Assembly: GCA_024516035.1 (NCBI GenBank)
Contig: CM044965.1
Location: 768,683-832,682, forward strand
Reading direction: 5' to 3'
Length of the DNA stretch: 64,000 bases
Source of the DNA: Bactericera cockerelli
Lineage: Eukaryota > Arthropoda > Insecta > Hemiptera > Triozidae
Positions 46,835 to 58,823 of this stretch are shown in pieces. Both the position numbers and the translations under genes were made by a program. The notes below the pieces were generated by a model. It had not been told where the DNA came from, did no database searches, and worked only from the letters and a program-made list of their open reading frames with translations. Each line of letters begins with the position of its first letter. The stretch's first letter is position 1.

Positions 46835-47420
46835 CGTGGGATAAGTGATCAGACGCTGTGGCTCTGGACCAATCGTTCTAATGGGGAATATCAAAGCTGT
46901 GCCTTTAACCATCGGAGGTATAAGAGATGTGCCTATGTGATCAGTGACCAGACAATGTAGCTGTGGAATAATCGTCCTAATGGGGAATATCAGAGCTGTG
47001 CCTTTAACCATTGGAGGTATAAGAGATGTGCCTATGTGATCAGTGACCAGACAATGTAGCTGTGGAATAATCGTTCTAATGGGGAATATCAAAGCTGTGC
47101 CTTTAACCATCGGAGGCATAAGATATATGCCCATGTGATCAATGATCAGACAATATAGCTTTAGAATAATCGTCCTGATGGGGAATAAGCAACAGCTGCC
47201 TTAAACCCTCGGAGGTATAAGAGAAGTGAGTACACCCCAATCGTCTTAATGGGAAATATAAAAGCTCTTCCTTTAACCATCGGAGGTATAAGAGATGTGG
47301 CTATGTGATCATTGATCAGACAATGTAGCTATGGAATAATCCTTCTAAGATCAATATTATCAAAGCTCTTTCATTAAACATAGTAGCTGTATGTGAGATG
47401 AAGCTATGGAACAATCGTTA
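46835..47420 (+). repeat. 99-bp minisatellite, about 6 copies
   Basis: The word ATGGGGAATA recurs at 46881, 46980, 47079 and 47178 (99-bp period). Shorter or decayed units follow to about 47400. The unit also holds CTTTAACCATCGGAGGTATA and TGATCAGTGACCAGACAAT. Because 99 is a multiple of three, the minus frame stays open (46811-47134). I regard this as accidental. Confidence 0.9.
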
Positions 47421-47424
47421 CAAT

Positions 47425-50380
47425 GTAAGAGTAACCAATGTTTCTTATAAGACTAACGGTTTTCCTATTTCGAAAAGGATTTTTCTTTAAGAATTGGTTC
47501 TTTGAATTTGACACAATGACAAGAGTTATCCACGTAAACTGAATGGCATAAGTACCCAGACGATCCGATATTCTTGATATTATCAGATGGTCAAAATTCT
47601 ACTTTTGTTATCGGGAGGTTCCAGATCATGTGCAGTCTAGCAGTATTCCTTCTATGATAGGATCGTCTTCATTGCAAGTCTATTTATAGACGATGTGGTA
47701 TTGAACTATACTTGTTCTACGAGTAATGGGAGAATGTCAAAGCTCTACCTTTGACCAACAAAACTTTTGAAAAGACACTCTTTCATAAGTAAGTATAGTC
47801 TTTACAAAAAAATACTTACTTTAAATATTGTTTAAAATAAGGACAAGTTTACAATATCATTATACTTATAGATTTTATCTATAATTCATTATCAGAAACA
47901 TACACAGATTACCAATGAGAGTGCTTAATATATTTATTATCTTACCTTTGATTTTGTAAATAGCCAGGATATATTGTAAAAATCCTACTGCGTTGACTTC
48001 GAATCCGTACTGCAAAAAAGTACAAAAACTTTTTCGAGGAAAAGAAAATTTAATATTCAATGTGTATCAGTATTAACAAATCAATTTTTATTGGTAGACA
48101 AGAGTCATCAATATGTAACAGGTGGTTGCATCAGAGCCCTTGTACCTAAGTCAATTTGAATGGGAACAAAGAAACAAAATTGTCTTAATTCAGAATTGTT
48201 CCACAAATAAAAGGAATTTTAATGAAATACATTAAATAAAATAAATTTGTCTATAAACTTGGACAGTACAAAAGAAATCAACTTTGTTTGAATTTAAACT
48301 GTTTATTTAAATGTTTTATATAACACGTAAGAACTGAAAATAACAAAGTAAATAAAAAATATTTGTCAAATAAATATTTAAATGTTTATAAACACAACGA
48401 GCACAAAACAAAATAAACACTATTTTTTACAATGAAAAATATTTCGTAAATGTTGTAATATTACCACTCAAAATTAGAATTACTTTTTGAAATAAAAAAT
48501 ACGACACTCGCAGTGTTGATGCAATCTCGTTAATGAAAAAAAATAACAATTTCTCCTCATCAATCAACGTTTATTCATTAAACGTAATTTTAAAACTGAA
48601 AAAGAATTAGAAAACGTAAGAAATAGGAGAGCTAAAGAGAGAACGAGAAAAATATATTTTTAATTTTAGCAAAAAAGACGAAAACATACGAGAAGGAATG
48701 AGAGAGGAACGTTAAGTAGACATTGTGTTAAAGTTTAATCTAGGTACGGAGGGCATTGAATGTAGGGCTTTCCAAATGACCCGTCAAACCGTCAGCAGGC
48801 GAGGGACAGCAAAAGATCTGACCAGAACTGGAAGAGTGAGTTGATGATTCCTGTTCATGAAATAAATAATGTAAATCAAATACATAATAGAGTAGTGTTT
48901 AAAAGAGAGAAGTGAAGCTGATGATGCGATTGAAAAAGAGAAAACAACTGTTAATTACCACGTGTTGTTATTCATACCGGTTCTTGGTAGATTATTGAAA
49001 TCCAGAAAAGTTGAGCATGGCTTACACTTGAATAGGTGACCATTATAAAAACCAAATGACCATTGGCTTGTTCAATGTTTGGAAAGCCCTGGCTTTTAAT
49101 AATATAGGAGTGCAAGGTTTTCCAAGTTTTTAAACTCAGTACGGTTTTCTTAATGAAGAAAGTGGCAGAAGCGAGAGAAAGTGAGAGAGAGAATGAGCGA
49201 GAGGGTTGTGGAAATGTATAAGAAGGCCAAGATGCCGCACTTAATACATCATGGGGGAAGAATTAATTACATAGCGGTCGAATATATGGAAAATTAAGGC
49301 TGCGAAGAAAAAAGGAGTTTAATGATTTTTTGTTCTTTCTAGTAGACCTAGTGGTATCTCTCGCTGTGAAATTTGTAAGACAAATGCGATACCTACGATC
49401 ACAACAAAATTCAAGAAAAAGGTAGGTAGGTATTAGTTATTTCAAAGCATTTTGAAAATATAAAGAACCCGGATCACGTTCATCGAACAACAGCTAAGTG
49501 ACAAATGACAGACAAAACATTAAAAGTTCAACAGAGCATTGTGCTGTTTCCTTTAGCTTTGCATGCTCTCCCAATGAGCTATGTCCATATGAATTGATAT
49601 GCAATAAAATCCCGGCCATATTACTATTAATAGCAGAAACCTTCAACAAAAAAGAATTGGTAAACGAACGCGAAGGCACGTAGAGAGAATTACACATGAA
49701 AATGATATGGAACACAAAGCTTGGAACAATGAAGGAAGGACAGGGAATGAAATAAATTATGATAAACAATAGTAGAGATACCAGGAGGAGATGGAACAAG
49801 AGAGGTAATATGAAAAGAAGTATTTAATTCATATGATAGCTTATAAAAACTGGCTTTTCATGTTCACCAGGCATGGACTGGTGAGCAGAAATGGCAACGA
49901 ACAAGATGATTAGGCACCTTACAAGGAGAGTGAAAAAGTATTACAGTGTTGTAGAGAAAAATGAAAAAAGAGTGGCGGAAATGCTCTGATTGAAACACTT
50001 TTAAACGGTCGACAGAATAAAAATAGAAAAAAAAAAATACTTGAAGACACGTTTGAAGAAATATGACTATCTTTACTTCAAATTAGATATATCAACGTGT
50101 GAAAAATAGAGAGAGAGAGAGAGAGCGCCAAACAAAAAAATACGGCAAAGTTGATCCGATCAAATGTTGATGAAGCAGATTTTGGATTAATACCTACTCG
50201 TATGTATGAAGCTGAGAAGAAAAATAAATGGACAAAGAGGATTCATCAAGTGATGAAGAGGAAAGCACTGACTTGAGTAACGTGAGCTTAGTATTTTTAA
50301 TTATGTCGATCATGTATTTTCAAACTTATTTAATATATCTATAACTAACCATCTACCCTTAAAATAAATTAAACTGAAAA
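47425..50380. other. AT-rich intergenic DNA
   Basis: No gene. A possible 5S-like scrap at 49015-49045 (CTTGAATAGGTGACCATTAT) and a GA array at 50108-50126. Confidence 0.45.
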
Positions 50381-50385
50381 CTATC

Positions 50386-50398
50386 AATAATACAAAGA
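50386..50398 (+). repeat. Target-site duplication of the 5S SINE, left
   Basis: AATAATACAAAGA, repeated exactly at 50676-50688. Confidence 0.9.
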
Positions 50399-50646
50399 GC
50401 CAGCGTCGATGGCATGTTGAATACACCGGTTCCCTTCAGAACACCGAAGTTAAGCGACATCCAGCGAGGTTTAGACTTGGATGGGTGACCATTCAAATTC
50501 TAATTCTCGTGACGCTGGCTTTTCCCGGCCCCACTCAGGCTGGGTGAGGTCAATGTGAGTAGCAGGTTTGTGAGTTTCCTGCGAATGGAGGGTAAAACCC
50601 CCGTCGTGATATGACCATGGCAGTTGAAAGCGACGTTAAAACCCCA

Positions 50647-50675
<29 letters not shown>
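50399..50675 (+). mobile_element. Complete 5S-rRNA-headed core SINE
   Basis: A 277-bp SINE of the 5S-derived class (SINE3-like). The head, about 50399-50522, matches insect 5S rRNA along its length: GATGGCATGTTGAATACACC, ACACCGAAGTTAAGC (A box, near 50447) and GACTTGGATGGGTGACC (C box, near 50474). Its ends GCCAGCG and CGCTGGC pair as in the 5S terminal stem. The core (50514-50609) is shared with the tRNA-headed SINE at 15556. The tail ends GACGTTAAAACCCCACTTT plus 25 A. An exact 13-bp duplication flanks it. The internal pol III promoter looks intact. Confidence 0.95.
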
Positions 50676-50677
<2 letters not shown>

Positions 50678-50688
50678 TAATACAAAGA
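50676..50688 (+). repeat. Target-site duplication of the 5S SINE, right
   Basis: Exact copy of 50386-50398, directly after the poly(A). The last A bases could belong to either. Confidence 0.88.
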
Positions 50689-50689
50689 A

Positions 50690-51190
50690 GCAAATTAAAA
50701 ACTGTCTTGAAAAACAAAGACAACTCAAACATTTGTAACACAGATTTGCTACTAACCGCATCTAAGACATCCAAACAACAGACTCACAAACAATCTACTA
50801 TTCTACTGACTAGCTATGGAAGTTACCAGCCCTGATCAAAGGATAAACTCACCAGGTATTATCGAAGCTTCGGTCTCGTTATTAATCCATGCACATAGGC
50901 CAAATCATCATCCCAACAATCGTCATCCTTAGTCTCTGCTTCTTTTATTAAAAACAAACAACTGAGCGCTGACCCCACCTCTAACAATGTCCCCTAGCTA
51001 GAAGTGAAGGGGGGACTCCGCCTTGGACTGGTTGTCTGACTTGCTCTAGTCTGCCGAGGCAGAACTCAATGTTAGAAGCAAATCAGACGTATAAGTATAC
51101 AAGTAGGTACTAAGAGTATGAGACCATGAGAACGCTGTTAGTAATTCTCTTATTGTTGAGGATTGGATTGCAAACTTGATGATATTACTA
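50690..51190. other. Intergenic DNA
   Basis: No gene or repeat recognised. Confidence 0.4.
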
Positions 51191-51194
51191 GGAA

Positions 51195-51500
51195 CAAAGA
51201 GTAGACTAGCAGTCTGGCTGAAGAAAGTGAAGGACTATTCAGAAGGAGTAGGCCAATAGTCTGGCTGAGGAACTATAAACAGGGAGTAGACCAGTAGTCT
51301 GACTGAAGAAATATACACAGGGAGTAGACCTGCAGTCTGGCTGAGGAACTATAAACAGGGAGGAGCTCTGCAGTCTGTTTAAAGGAACATACACAGGGAG
51401 TAGACCAGCATTATTGCTCAAGGACTGAAAACACGGAGTAGGCCAGGAATCTGGCTGACGGACTACATACAGGGAGTAGACCAAGCCGTCTGGTTAAAAA
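51195..51500 (+). repeat. 38-bp minisatellite, about 8 copies
   Basis: The word GGAGTAGACC or a variant recurs at 51245, 51283, 51321, 51359, 51397, 51435 and 51473, a steady 38-bp period. CAGTCTGGCTGAGGAACTAT lies between. Confidence 0.9.
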
Positions 51501-51504
51501 AACT

Positions 51505-52145
51505 ACAGATAAGAACATCAAACACCACCGCCAGCCTATCTAACTTACAATTATTCAAGTGCGTTGACGCTTTTAATTAAAAGCCAATAGTCACAAGGAT
51601 TAGTCACATAAACCAGTTAGTTTTAGTAGATATGATATTGGTTACTTTAGCAAACATAAAAACAATGTAGAGAAAACACTGTCCAGTTCTGTCTATTTTC
51701 AAAATTAAAACAACAACAAAATACTTCCTATTTCTAATATTATAAATTATTCGGAAGAAAAACACCCATAAAGACTTTAGACTAATTGATATCGAGGAAG
51801 AAGAAAACTCCTTTATCCCCGTGAGAGTGGCATAGCCTCCAGCACACAGGGTGTACTGAATCCTCTCAACTGTACCCAAGGGATGTCCCGGCCACGGCAA
51901 TTCAGGGCATGAAATTTCCTATGCGTGTCCTCCCGCTTCCTGCGATAAAAACATCAGATGTTATTCGATATTATAATTAGTGTACCCTTGATTATTACGC
52001 AAGACAAATTATGTAAATGAGAAATGTGGAGCACACTTTTACAAAGGGTTTTGTTCCGGAAGTCACCTGGTTCTGTTTTTGTAATCAGAGTGGACCAGAG
52101 ATTTGATACGCAAAGTAAATTTGGCCAACGCTGCTGAAAGTTTTC
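51505..52145. other. AT-rich intergenic DNA
   Basis: Nothing recognised. Confidence 0.4.
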
Positions 52146-52146
52146 T

Positions 52147-52338
52147 ATGGCACGGTTGGAAATAAAATATTTCCAATGTTCTTGTAAAGGATAAAAAGAC
52201 AAACTCTGATTGAAATTGTTCTGGGGGCCCTTGTCAATTATCAGCCCACTAGTAAAATTCAATAATGGAGTACAATGCTGCACTATTAATTTTGGCAACC
52301 ATCGAAGTCGACGAAGCTTCCCGATGATGATGATGATG
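52147..52338 (-). repeat. Dispersed repeat C, minus copy
   Basis: Reverse complement of 30424-30604 with small indels. A GATGATGATG simple repeat at its 5' edge takes the place of ATCATTATTATC in the other copy. Confidence 0.75.
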
Positions 52339-52339
52339 G

Positions 52340-53060
52340 CACGCTGATATGAATGTAAGAATCTAACCGTGTTTTATATTAAGCCTACCTTCAAGATAGG
52401 TGATTTTTAGAATTTTAAATAACATTTGAAATATCTATATGAAAACTCAAACAGAACTTGACACAAAGGTACTTGGTATAAAAATCTGAAAAAAGAATTT
52501 TTCTTGAGTTCTGCCGTTGGGTAGATCAATGTGTTCGGTCAATCCTAATACATCTCGTAAAAGTTTTAGCATTTTAATATTGTATTGTTCTAAAACTTCC
52601 CATGGCTGTGAAGATAACAAAAAATACACGAGTAGAAACAATGATGAAAAAAATACAATCTGTTACTCCAGATACGCGGAGTTATTGTATAATTATCTAT
52701 CCATCAAACGCAACATTAATCTCTATTCATTAGATCTAGAGCTTCAGAAGTTCGCAGCGGTGAGCGGGCTCAAGAGAGAGCTTCAAACTCAAAGGACTAA
52801 GCAGATGCTTAAATTTTAATCACTAATTCGTGAAATAATAGGACAGGAAAAGTCCGATTCCATTACAGCACATTGCTTTCTTTAAATGTATAATTTAATG
52901 AACTTCCAAATCTCTGAGGAAGAAGTGAAAAATGGTTGGAGGATATTAAAAAAGGGAGCAGACCATTGAATCTAGTGGTCAGAGAAGTCTAAGGAGTTTA
53001 AATGGATGCTCTCTCCTCAAATATAGGATGAGTATATTGGTTTATGAGATAATATAAATG
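52340..53060. other. AT-rich intergenic DNA
   Basis: The open frame at 52517-52819 has no recognisable domain. Nothing else. Confidence 0.4.
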
Positions 53061-53065
53061 GAAAT

Positions 53066-53199
53066 TTGTGTTTATTACTTTCGTGATATCACAACTACTC
53101 AAACTCGCTTTACTAAATCAACTTTCAAACCATGAATTGAGCCACCGACCTCCAGGTTTCAAGTCTATCGCCTTATTGATCAAGCTACTGAGGTCGGTT
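53066..53199 (-). mobile_element. tRNA(Thr-like) SINE, copy 4
   Basis: The minus strand carries ACCGACCTCAGTAGCTTGAT, a B-box region with substitutions (GGTGGCTCAATTCATGG), and GTGATATCAC. Confidence 0.75.
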
Positions 53200-53262
53200 T
53201 AAAAATTTAAAAAGCCTTGTCCAATTTTGATTATAAAATTCTCTTCAATTTGAAAAGAGTTT

Positions 53263-53294
53263 AGTGATATGGCCATACAGTTTAAAAGCGACGA
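53263..53294 (+). mobile_element. 5S-core SINE tail scrap
   Basis: GTGATATGGCCATACAGTTT then AAAAGCGACG resembles the tail of 50399-50675. It sits between two Thr-like SINE copies. Confidence 0.4.
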
Positions 53295-53337
53295 CCAAAA
53301 AGAAAGTTCATATTATTTTTAATATAAGTTATCATAT

Positions 53338-53457
53338 TTGTGTTAATCACTTTCGTGATATCACAACTACTCAAACTAACTTTACTAAATCTATGCTTAA
53401 ACCGGGACTTGAACCACCGACCTCCAGGTTACAAGTCCGCCGCCTTATCGATCAACC
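53338..53457 (-). mobile_element. tRNA(Thr-like) SINE, copy 5, head cut
   Basis: Same body and head as copy 4, with the intact B box GGTTCAAGTCCC. The first 12 or so bases of the head are missing. Confidence 0.78.
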
Positions 53458-53597
53458 ATTGACTACGAATAAAGTCAACGAACAATCAAGTTCACCAGTC
53501 AACAGTAATTTAACAAACTAGACACAGGTGAAACTACACGCTACCAGGTATCTGTCGTTGAACCCAGAGTCAAACTTACTTCTAGTTAATCTTTATA

Positions 53598-53717
53598 GTT
53601 CATCTCAAACTATTTGAGAATATGACCACATAATAATATGACTCTGAGGGATAGGTGGTAGAAAGTGTTTTAAGCATTCACCTCGGTTACCTTCCACTAA
53701 AGAATATTATTATTATG
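53598..53717 (+). mobile_element. TTA-tailed tRNA SINE, 5' truncated
   Basis: ATGACCACATAATAATATGA, then GGTGGTAGAAAGTGTTTTAA and TTACCTTCCACTAAAGAAT with a TTATTATTAT tail. The head is missing. Confidence 0.75.
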
Positions 53718-53719
53718 AC

Positions 53720-55509
53720 CTCACCAATTATTTACTAACCTCTCCAACCGGTGTCATGGTACTACTAGTCCACCTCATAACATAACTAACCCAATTATTA
53801 CCCCATGTGCAGAACTCACAAGACAGGCTACTGGTCTTGAGACCATGGAGCATCAACATTATCACCCATATCCGCCATGTCAGGAGACACCATATGGAGC
53901 TACCTGGAACACAAGCCATAACCCTGCGTGATCTCCACAGCCCAACACAACATTTCACAACTCTCACTAAACCTCTCTGAGCAAGCGAGCACCATCATTT
54001 GCATAATCCACTTTGTATATAACCGTTCTAAATGAATGACCGGTTGATTTTAAACAAAAGGCCTCCCTCTCGACTCTCTCTCGGCAGAATTAAGAGGGAG
54101 GACTTGGCCTCAGGCCTCAAAAGGCTGTTGCAATGCGTCTTCATTGTTCTTGCTGCCCGGGGTTTTGTTATGTTAATTCTCTCTCGTTTTTTCGCTCTTT
54201 TTTTTATGTCAATATGAATGTTTTGTAACTTTTCATTGTAATTATTCGCCTGATGTGTGCGTTGTTTCGATTATTAATGAGAATGATCATTATTTTGTTT
54301 CAGTCTTCTGTCCTCGTCACTGTGTTTGTAATGGGAACAAGATTTTTTCTTTCGTATCAGATCGAATAGTGAGTTAGAATTGAGGGGAGGTTGTTGAACT
54401 GAATTTGTTTAAGTTGTTGAGAGGGTTTTGGACAGAAATAATTTGGTCTAATTTGACAAAATAGTTTAGGGTATTTGAAACATCGGGTGAAAAGATTTTT
54501 TTGTTGTTTCTATTTTTAATGAAAAAATATATGGAATTTTTATAGGGCAAGATAAGACTCTTGTCAATTTGACTGTTGAGTATAGTAGGTATATTTCTTC
54601 TATAATTTTAGAAAGTAATGCTGAACATTTTTTTTTTTTTTTTTTTTCGACTACTTTTAAACATATCGTTTTTTATTGGTCCCTAAAAACTTTATGTATT
54701 TCAATAAACACAAAACATCAACTCAAAATCCTCAAAGTACCATCGATTAAAACCCCTGCAATTCCGTCGAAAACTCAAGCATAGACTATCTGCCCGACGC
54801 GACGTCAGGACCCTGGGAAAATTCAAAAGGAAAATTAATTTATTCTCCTCTTCTCTCGTCGGGAAAGACTTTATGAATTTTACTTTTAATGAGTTTTAAA
54901 ATTTTCCATCGAGATCTGCTCGGGGATTGGTCGACACCAGTGCTCAGGCGCTCCTGAAGCCAGCAGGTTGGGTGGAAAAGTTTTGGGTGTTGATGATAAA
55001 AAGTGATTAGTGCAAAATGTAAATGAAGCTCTGAGATAGAGCAGGAGGGGAGTGGGAGATAGGAGAGCTTTTCAGAAACAGAAGAGAACGGAAGTGTTGA
55101 GGCGTGCGGGGTCACATGCAAAGTACTACCTCGTTTTGATTGTGTTTTTACTGTGGGGACTTTGGGCTCTTTGGAAAAACTTGTGACTCGTGATTTGTTT
55201 AACTTGAATAGGGGAAATTAGAATTCCCTTATACGAGTCTCGCCACTGTATCTCGAGGTCAGTCAAAATCCACCAATTCTTCAATGTATTTTAGATGGCC
55301 TTTGTCTGAAGCGTTTTCAGGTGTCTCACAAGCTTTGGTTCGTGCGCCCCATTTTACATCCTGAGAAACAATCGCAGGACACGTACCTTTAGATGATACT
55401 ATTGTGTTCCATCGGATTAGTGTTTGAAGGGATTAGAGAGCCTGGAATCTGGAATCAAGGTAGCTTGAAGATCCGATAGTTTGGCTCTCATAAAATATGC
55501 ATGATTTTT

Positions 55510-55510
<1 letters not shown>
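53720..55510. other. Intergenic DNA
   Basis: 53728-54010 and 54050-54200 are less AT-rich, but no domain is recognisable in any frame. There is a 20-base T-run at about 54629-54648. No gene. Confidence 0.4.
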
Positions 55511-55514
<4 letters not shown>

Positions 55515-55561
<47 letters not shown>

Positions 55562-55606
55562 TGGGGTTTAACGTCGCTTTCAACTGCCATGGTCATATCA
55601 CGACGG
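55515..55606 (-). mobile_element. 5S-core SINE 3' fragment with 44-base A-tail
   Basis: The minus strand has CCGTCGTGATATGACCATGG, GCAGTTGAAAGCGACGTTAA, ACCCCACTT and then 44 A (T-run 55515-55558). This matches the end of the complete copy exactly or nearly so. It is an extreme 5' truncation with an unusually long tail. Confidence 0.85.
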
Positions 55607-55614
55607 TTTTTCTC

Positions 55615-56385
55615 ATTCATTTCCGTATTGTACCACATAATGATCTGTTAAGTTATTGTATTTTCCATCAACTAGTGAGTAAATGAGTTGGTGTGAAACT
55701 CGGAATTTCTGTTGTAGATCTCCAGATTGGGGTATAAAAATCTCATGCAGACAAAAGTATTAGAATCATAATCCAGAATGAAAGCGAGCGAGATAGAACT
55801 AAAAGATGAGAGATAGAGAGTAGAGGGGACAGGAGGGGGTTATTAAAAAAAGCATAACTCGAACTCAGGGATTTTACATAAAAGTGGGCGTGGTCCGTTT
55901 TGTGAGACACCAAATGAGCTTTTGTACCGAGAGGAAAGTTCGGAGCGAAATAATAATGAATACATTATTTTTAACTAACTTTCTGTGCCCCACTTCCCCT
56001 TGCTCCGCCGTCGCTCCACTCTGCTCCAACCTCCTTGATTCGCCGGGGATTTTTCATTAAAACCCCGCTTGCCTCACTTTGTCGCCGGCTAGAAAATTCC
56101 CTGCTCCATCCACTACCCCGCTACTTCCGTGGCCTTATCGTTTCATTTTCTAATTATTTAAGAGAATATGCTTGGAATAGCAGAGAGTATTCAGGCGAGG
56201 ATTTCTGGAACGGCTTTGTTCCAGACTTGTTAGTTAGGAAGAAGGAAAAAGTATGTTTGAGCTTCCAGGTTGAGTGTGGGTTCGATTCTTGACTGGGCTA
56301 CGTATTACGTACAATTTTTACCCTGGAAACTATGTTGAGAGAAAATAGATATAATAAATAGAAAAGAGAGGTTGATATACTGGAT
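55615..56385. other. Intergenic DNA
   Basis: 55980-56140 is GC-richer. The open frame 56035-56292 has no recognisable domain. Confidence 0.4.
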
Positions 56386-56388
<3 letters not shown>

Positions 56389-56419
<31 letters not shown>

Positions 56420-56421
56420 GT

Positions 56422-56459
<38 letters not shown>
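56389..56459 (+). repeat. GT then GA microsatellite
   Basis: GT repeats from 56389 to 56418 pass directly into GA repeats from 56422 to 56459. The minus-strand frame at 56298-56705 runs through it and is not credited. Confidence 0.95.
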
Positions 56460-56854
56460 CAGGACAGAGGGACAGATAAGAGAAAGGTAAAATATGTTTG
56501 ACCTAAATTTTCGGTGTTTCATCAAAAATGTATAACGGATAATATTATCTGAAACCCGTACCCCATCTGATGGAAGTACTAATGTGGGACAAGTATTTAG
56601 ATTTGAAACAAGGACGCAGGGATGACTCGGGGTTGAATACAATATGTCCCAGGTCAATATATTATCAGGGATGGAAATTTGACTGAAACTTTTTGATTTA
56701 TACAAGTTTGTGATTTAGGATTTCAAGAAATAAGCAAAAGAGAAATTTATTATTTATCTAGTGTCAGCACTTAGACAGTTTCAGTGAAAACTGAAGATTT
56801 ATGGATTTAAACCATCAATATTCTGAACTTTTTGAACATGACGAATGAAAAATT

Positions 56855-57660
56855 ATCTAGAAATATAAATATTGGTTTCTGATTTTTGCATCTCCAGATC
56901 TCCACCAATAATTAGGCCGAAATATGAATCTTGTTTTGGTGATTTTGGCATCTTCACTAATAAATAACCAGAAATATGTGTATTGGTTTGGTGATTTTGG
57001 CATCTTCACCAATAAATAGCCAGAAATGTGAGTGTTGATTTCGTGATTTTGGCATCTCCACCTTTAAATAGCCAGAAATATGAATCTTGGTTTAGTGATT
57101 TTGGCATCTCCACGTTTAAATAGCCAGAAATATGAATCTTGTTTTGCTGATTCTTCAATCTCTATCTATAAGTAACCAGACATATGAATCTTTTTTTGAT
57201 GATTTTGGCATCTTCACCCATAAATAGCCAGAAATATAATTCTTGAATTGGTGATTTTGGCATCTCCAGATCTCCACCAATAATTAGGCCGAAATATGAA
57301 TCTTGTTTTGGTGATTTTGGCATCTTCACTAATAAATAACCAGAAATATGTGTATTGGTTTGGTGATTTTGGCATCTTCACCAATAAATAGCCAGAAATG
57401 TGAGTGTTGATTTCGTGATTTTGGCATCTCCACCTTTAAATAGCCAGAAATATGAATCTTGGTTTAGTGATTTTGGCATCTCCACGTTTAAATAGCCAGA
57501 AATATGAATCTTGTTTTGCTGATTCTTCAATCTCTATCTATAAGTAACCAGACATATGAATCTTTTTTTGATGATTTTGGCATCTTCACCCATAAATAGC
57601 CAGAAATATAATTCTTGAATTGGTGATTTTGGCATCTCTACCTACAATTAGCTAGCTAGA
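56855..57660 (+). repeat. 53-bp satellite with exact 372-bp duplication
   Basis: The monomer is about 52-53 bp: GATTTTGGCATCTCCACC, then TTTAAATAGCCAGAAATATG and AATCTTGGTTTAGT. Seven variant monomers form a 372-bp block (56889-57260) that is repeated, with no difference I could find, at 57261-57632. A related monomer stands alone at 63298-63350. Confidence 0.92.
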
Positions 57661-57664
57661 AAAG

Positions 57665-58070
57665 TATAAACCTATTTCTAATTTTCCAGTTGAAATTTTT
57701 TTTTTCTTGACCTTCACAGCCCTAGCCTGACCACCAGGCCTCACAGTCTAGCTCACATCAGAGAGCATCATTAATTCGGATTGCAGAAATTAAACAAAAC
57801 CTGACATTGACGAAGAACCATGAAGAAGAAATGAAAATAAGAGAAGAAAGAAAAACAGGAAAAATATTACACCTGTCACAGCCAAGTTTCAGAATTCATT
57901 TACACTGAAAAGGAAATGTATTTGGAGAAAGAATTTGGAGGAGAAAGAGCAAACTAAAATTACCTTTATAATTAAAAGAAATTACTCATTTTCTTCTGTT
58001 TTCTAATCTTGCTTTTCACCGAAATAAAAGAAATCACCAGGTTCTTTTTTTCGCTTGGGTGTAATATTAA
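57665..58070. other. Intergenic DNA
   Basis: Nothing recognised. Confidence 0.4.
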
Positions 58071-58074
58071 TTTA

Positions 58075-58340
58075 TCTTTCCTTCCGTTCTCTTTCTCCTC
58101 CTCTCCTCTCTTTCTCTTTCTCTCTCCTCTCTCTCTCTCTTTTTCTTTTTTTTTTTCTTCTCTCCTCTCTCTTTTTTCTCTGTCATTCTATTTATTTATT
58201 TTCCTCTTTATTTCTCCCTCTTATTCTCTATCTTTCTCTTCCTCGTTAAATTCTCTCTGTCTCTATCTCTCTTCCTCTTTATCATTCTCTCTCTCTCTCT
58301 ATTCTCTTCCCTCTTTAATTATTTTTCCCTACTTACCTTC
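58075..58340 (+). repeat. CT/T-rich low-complexity tract
   Basis: Pyrimidine strand with TCTC and TTTC runs. The open frame through it (58009-58395) is a Ser/Leu/Phe by-product. Confidence 0.85.
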
Positions 58341-58607
58341 ATCTGTGATTTCTTTTTTCGGTATTTCGTTTGTCATATCAGTTTATTGTTTGTAATAGCC
58401 TAAACATGTTTTTACCGTTGATCCTTTATTGTAAGAACTATTACCACTATATTTTCGAAAGTAATTAGGAAAGTCGTTGTGGTGTGTCATATCTAGATTT
58501 CAATACTATTTTTAAATACACAACACTGTAGGTTTCCACATTGATGGGCAAGTTAATAATGTTGACCATGGAGAAGTCAATGGAAACTCTCCTTCTTATC
58601 TTTAAGT

Positions 58608-58820
58608 ACATTGGTGGTCAAATGCAGTTAAGACGTAGTCTGGTAATCCACGTAGCATAGGATCCGTAAGTTCAAATCCTACCCAATGTACGAATTTTTT
58701 TCTCATTAATTTGAGTTTGTGACCACATAATAATAAAACTATGAGGGTTAGGTGGTAGGAAATGTTTTAACCCACTAACCTCGCCTGGTGGTTACCTTCC
58801 ACTAAAGAGTATATATTATT
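58608..58820 (+). mobile_element. TTA-tailed tRNA SINE, full head
   Basis: The tRNA-like head at 58608-58689 has a perfect 7-bp acceptor-like stem (ACATTGG with CCAATGT). It also has an anticodon-loop-like CTGGTAA and a B box AGTTCAAATCC. The body is TTAATTTGAGTTTGTGACCA and TTACCTTCCACTAAAGAGT, with a short TA/TTA tail. The shared body with 24892-25072 shows it is a SINE. Confidence 0.82.
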
Positions 58821-58823
58821 ACA

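Noticed and set aside
46811..47134. 107-codon minus frame with repeated LIPPMVKGTALIFPIRTI
   Set aside because: By-product of the 99-bp minisatellite, whose period is a multiple of three.
50399..50522. True 5S rRNA gene
   Set aside because: Divergence in the middle of the head, an attached core and A-tail, and an exact target duplication show a SINE.
53728..53967. 79-codon minus frame rich in Trp and Cys
   Set aside because: Begins just after a SINE tail, has no recognisable domain, and its other frames are full of stops.
58009..58395. 128-codon Ser/Leu/Phe-rich frame
   Set aside because: Direct translation of a CT/T-rich tract. The same holds for the frames near 1660, 56298, 60980, 61183 and 63722.
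58608..58689. Functional tRNA gene
   Set aside because: The acceptor stem and B box look good, but a SINE body shared with two other loci follows immediately.
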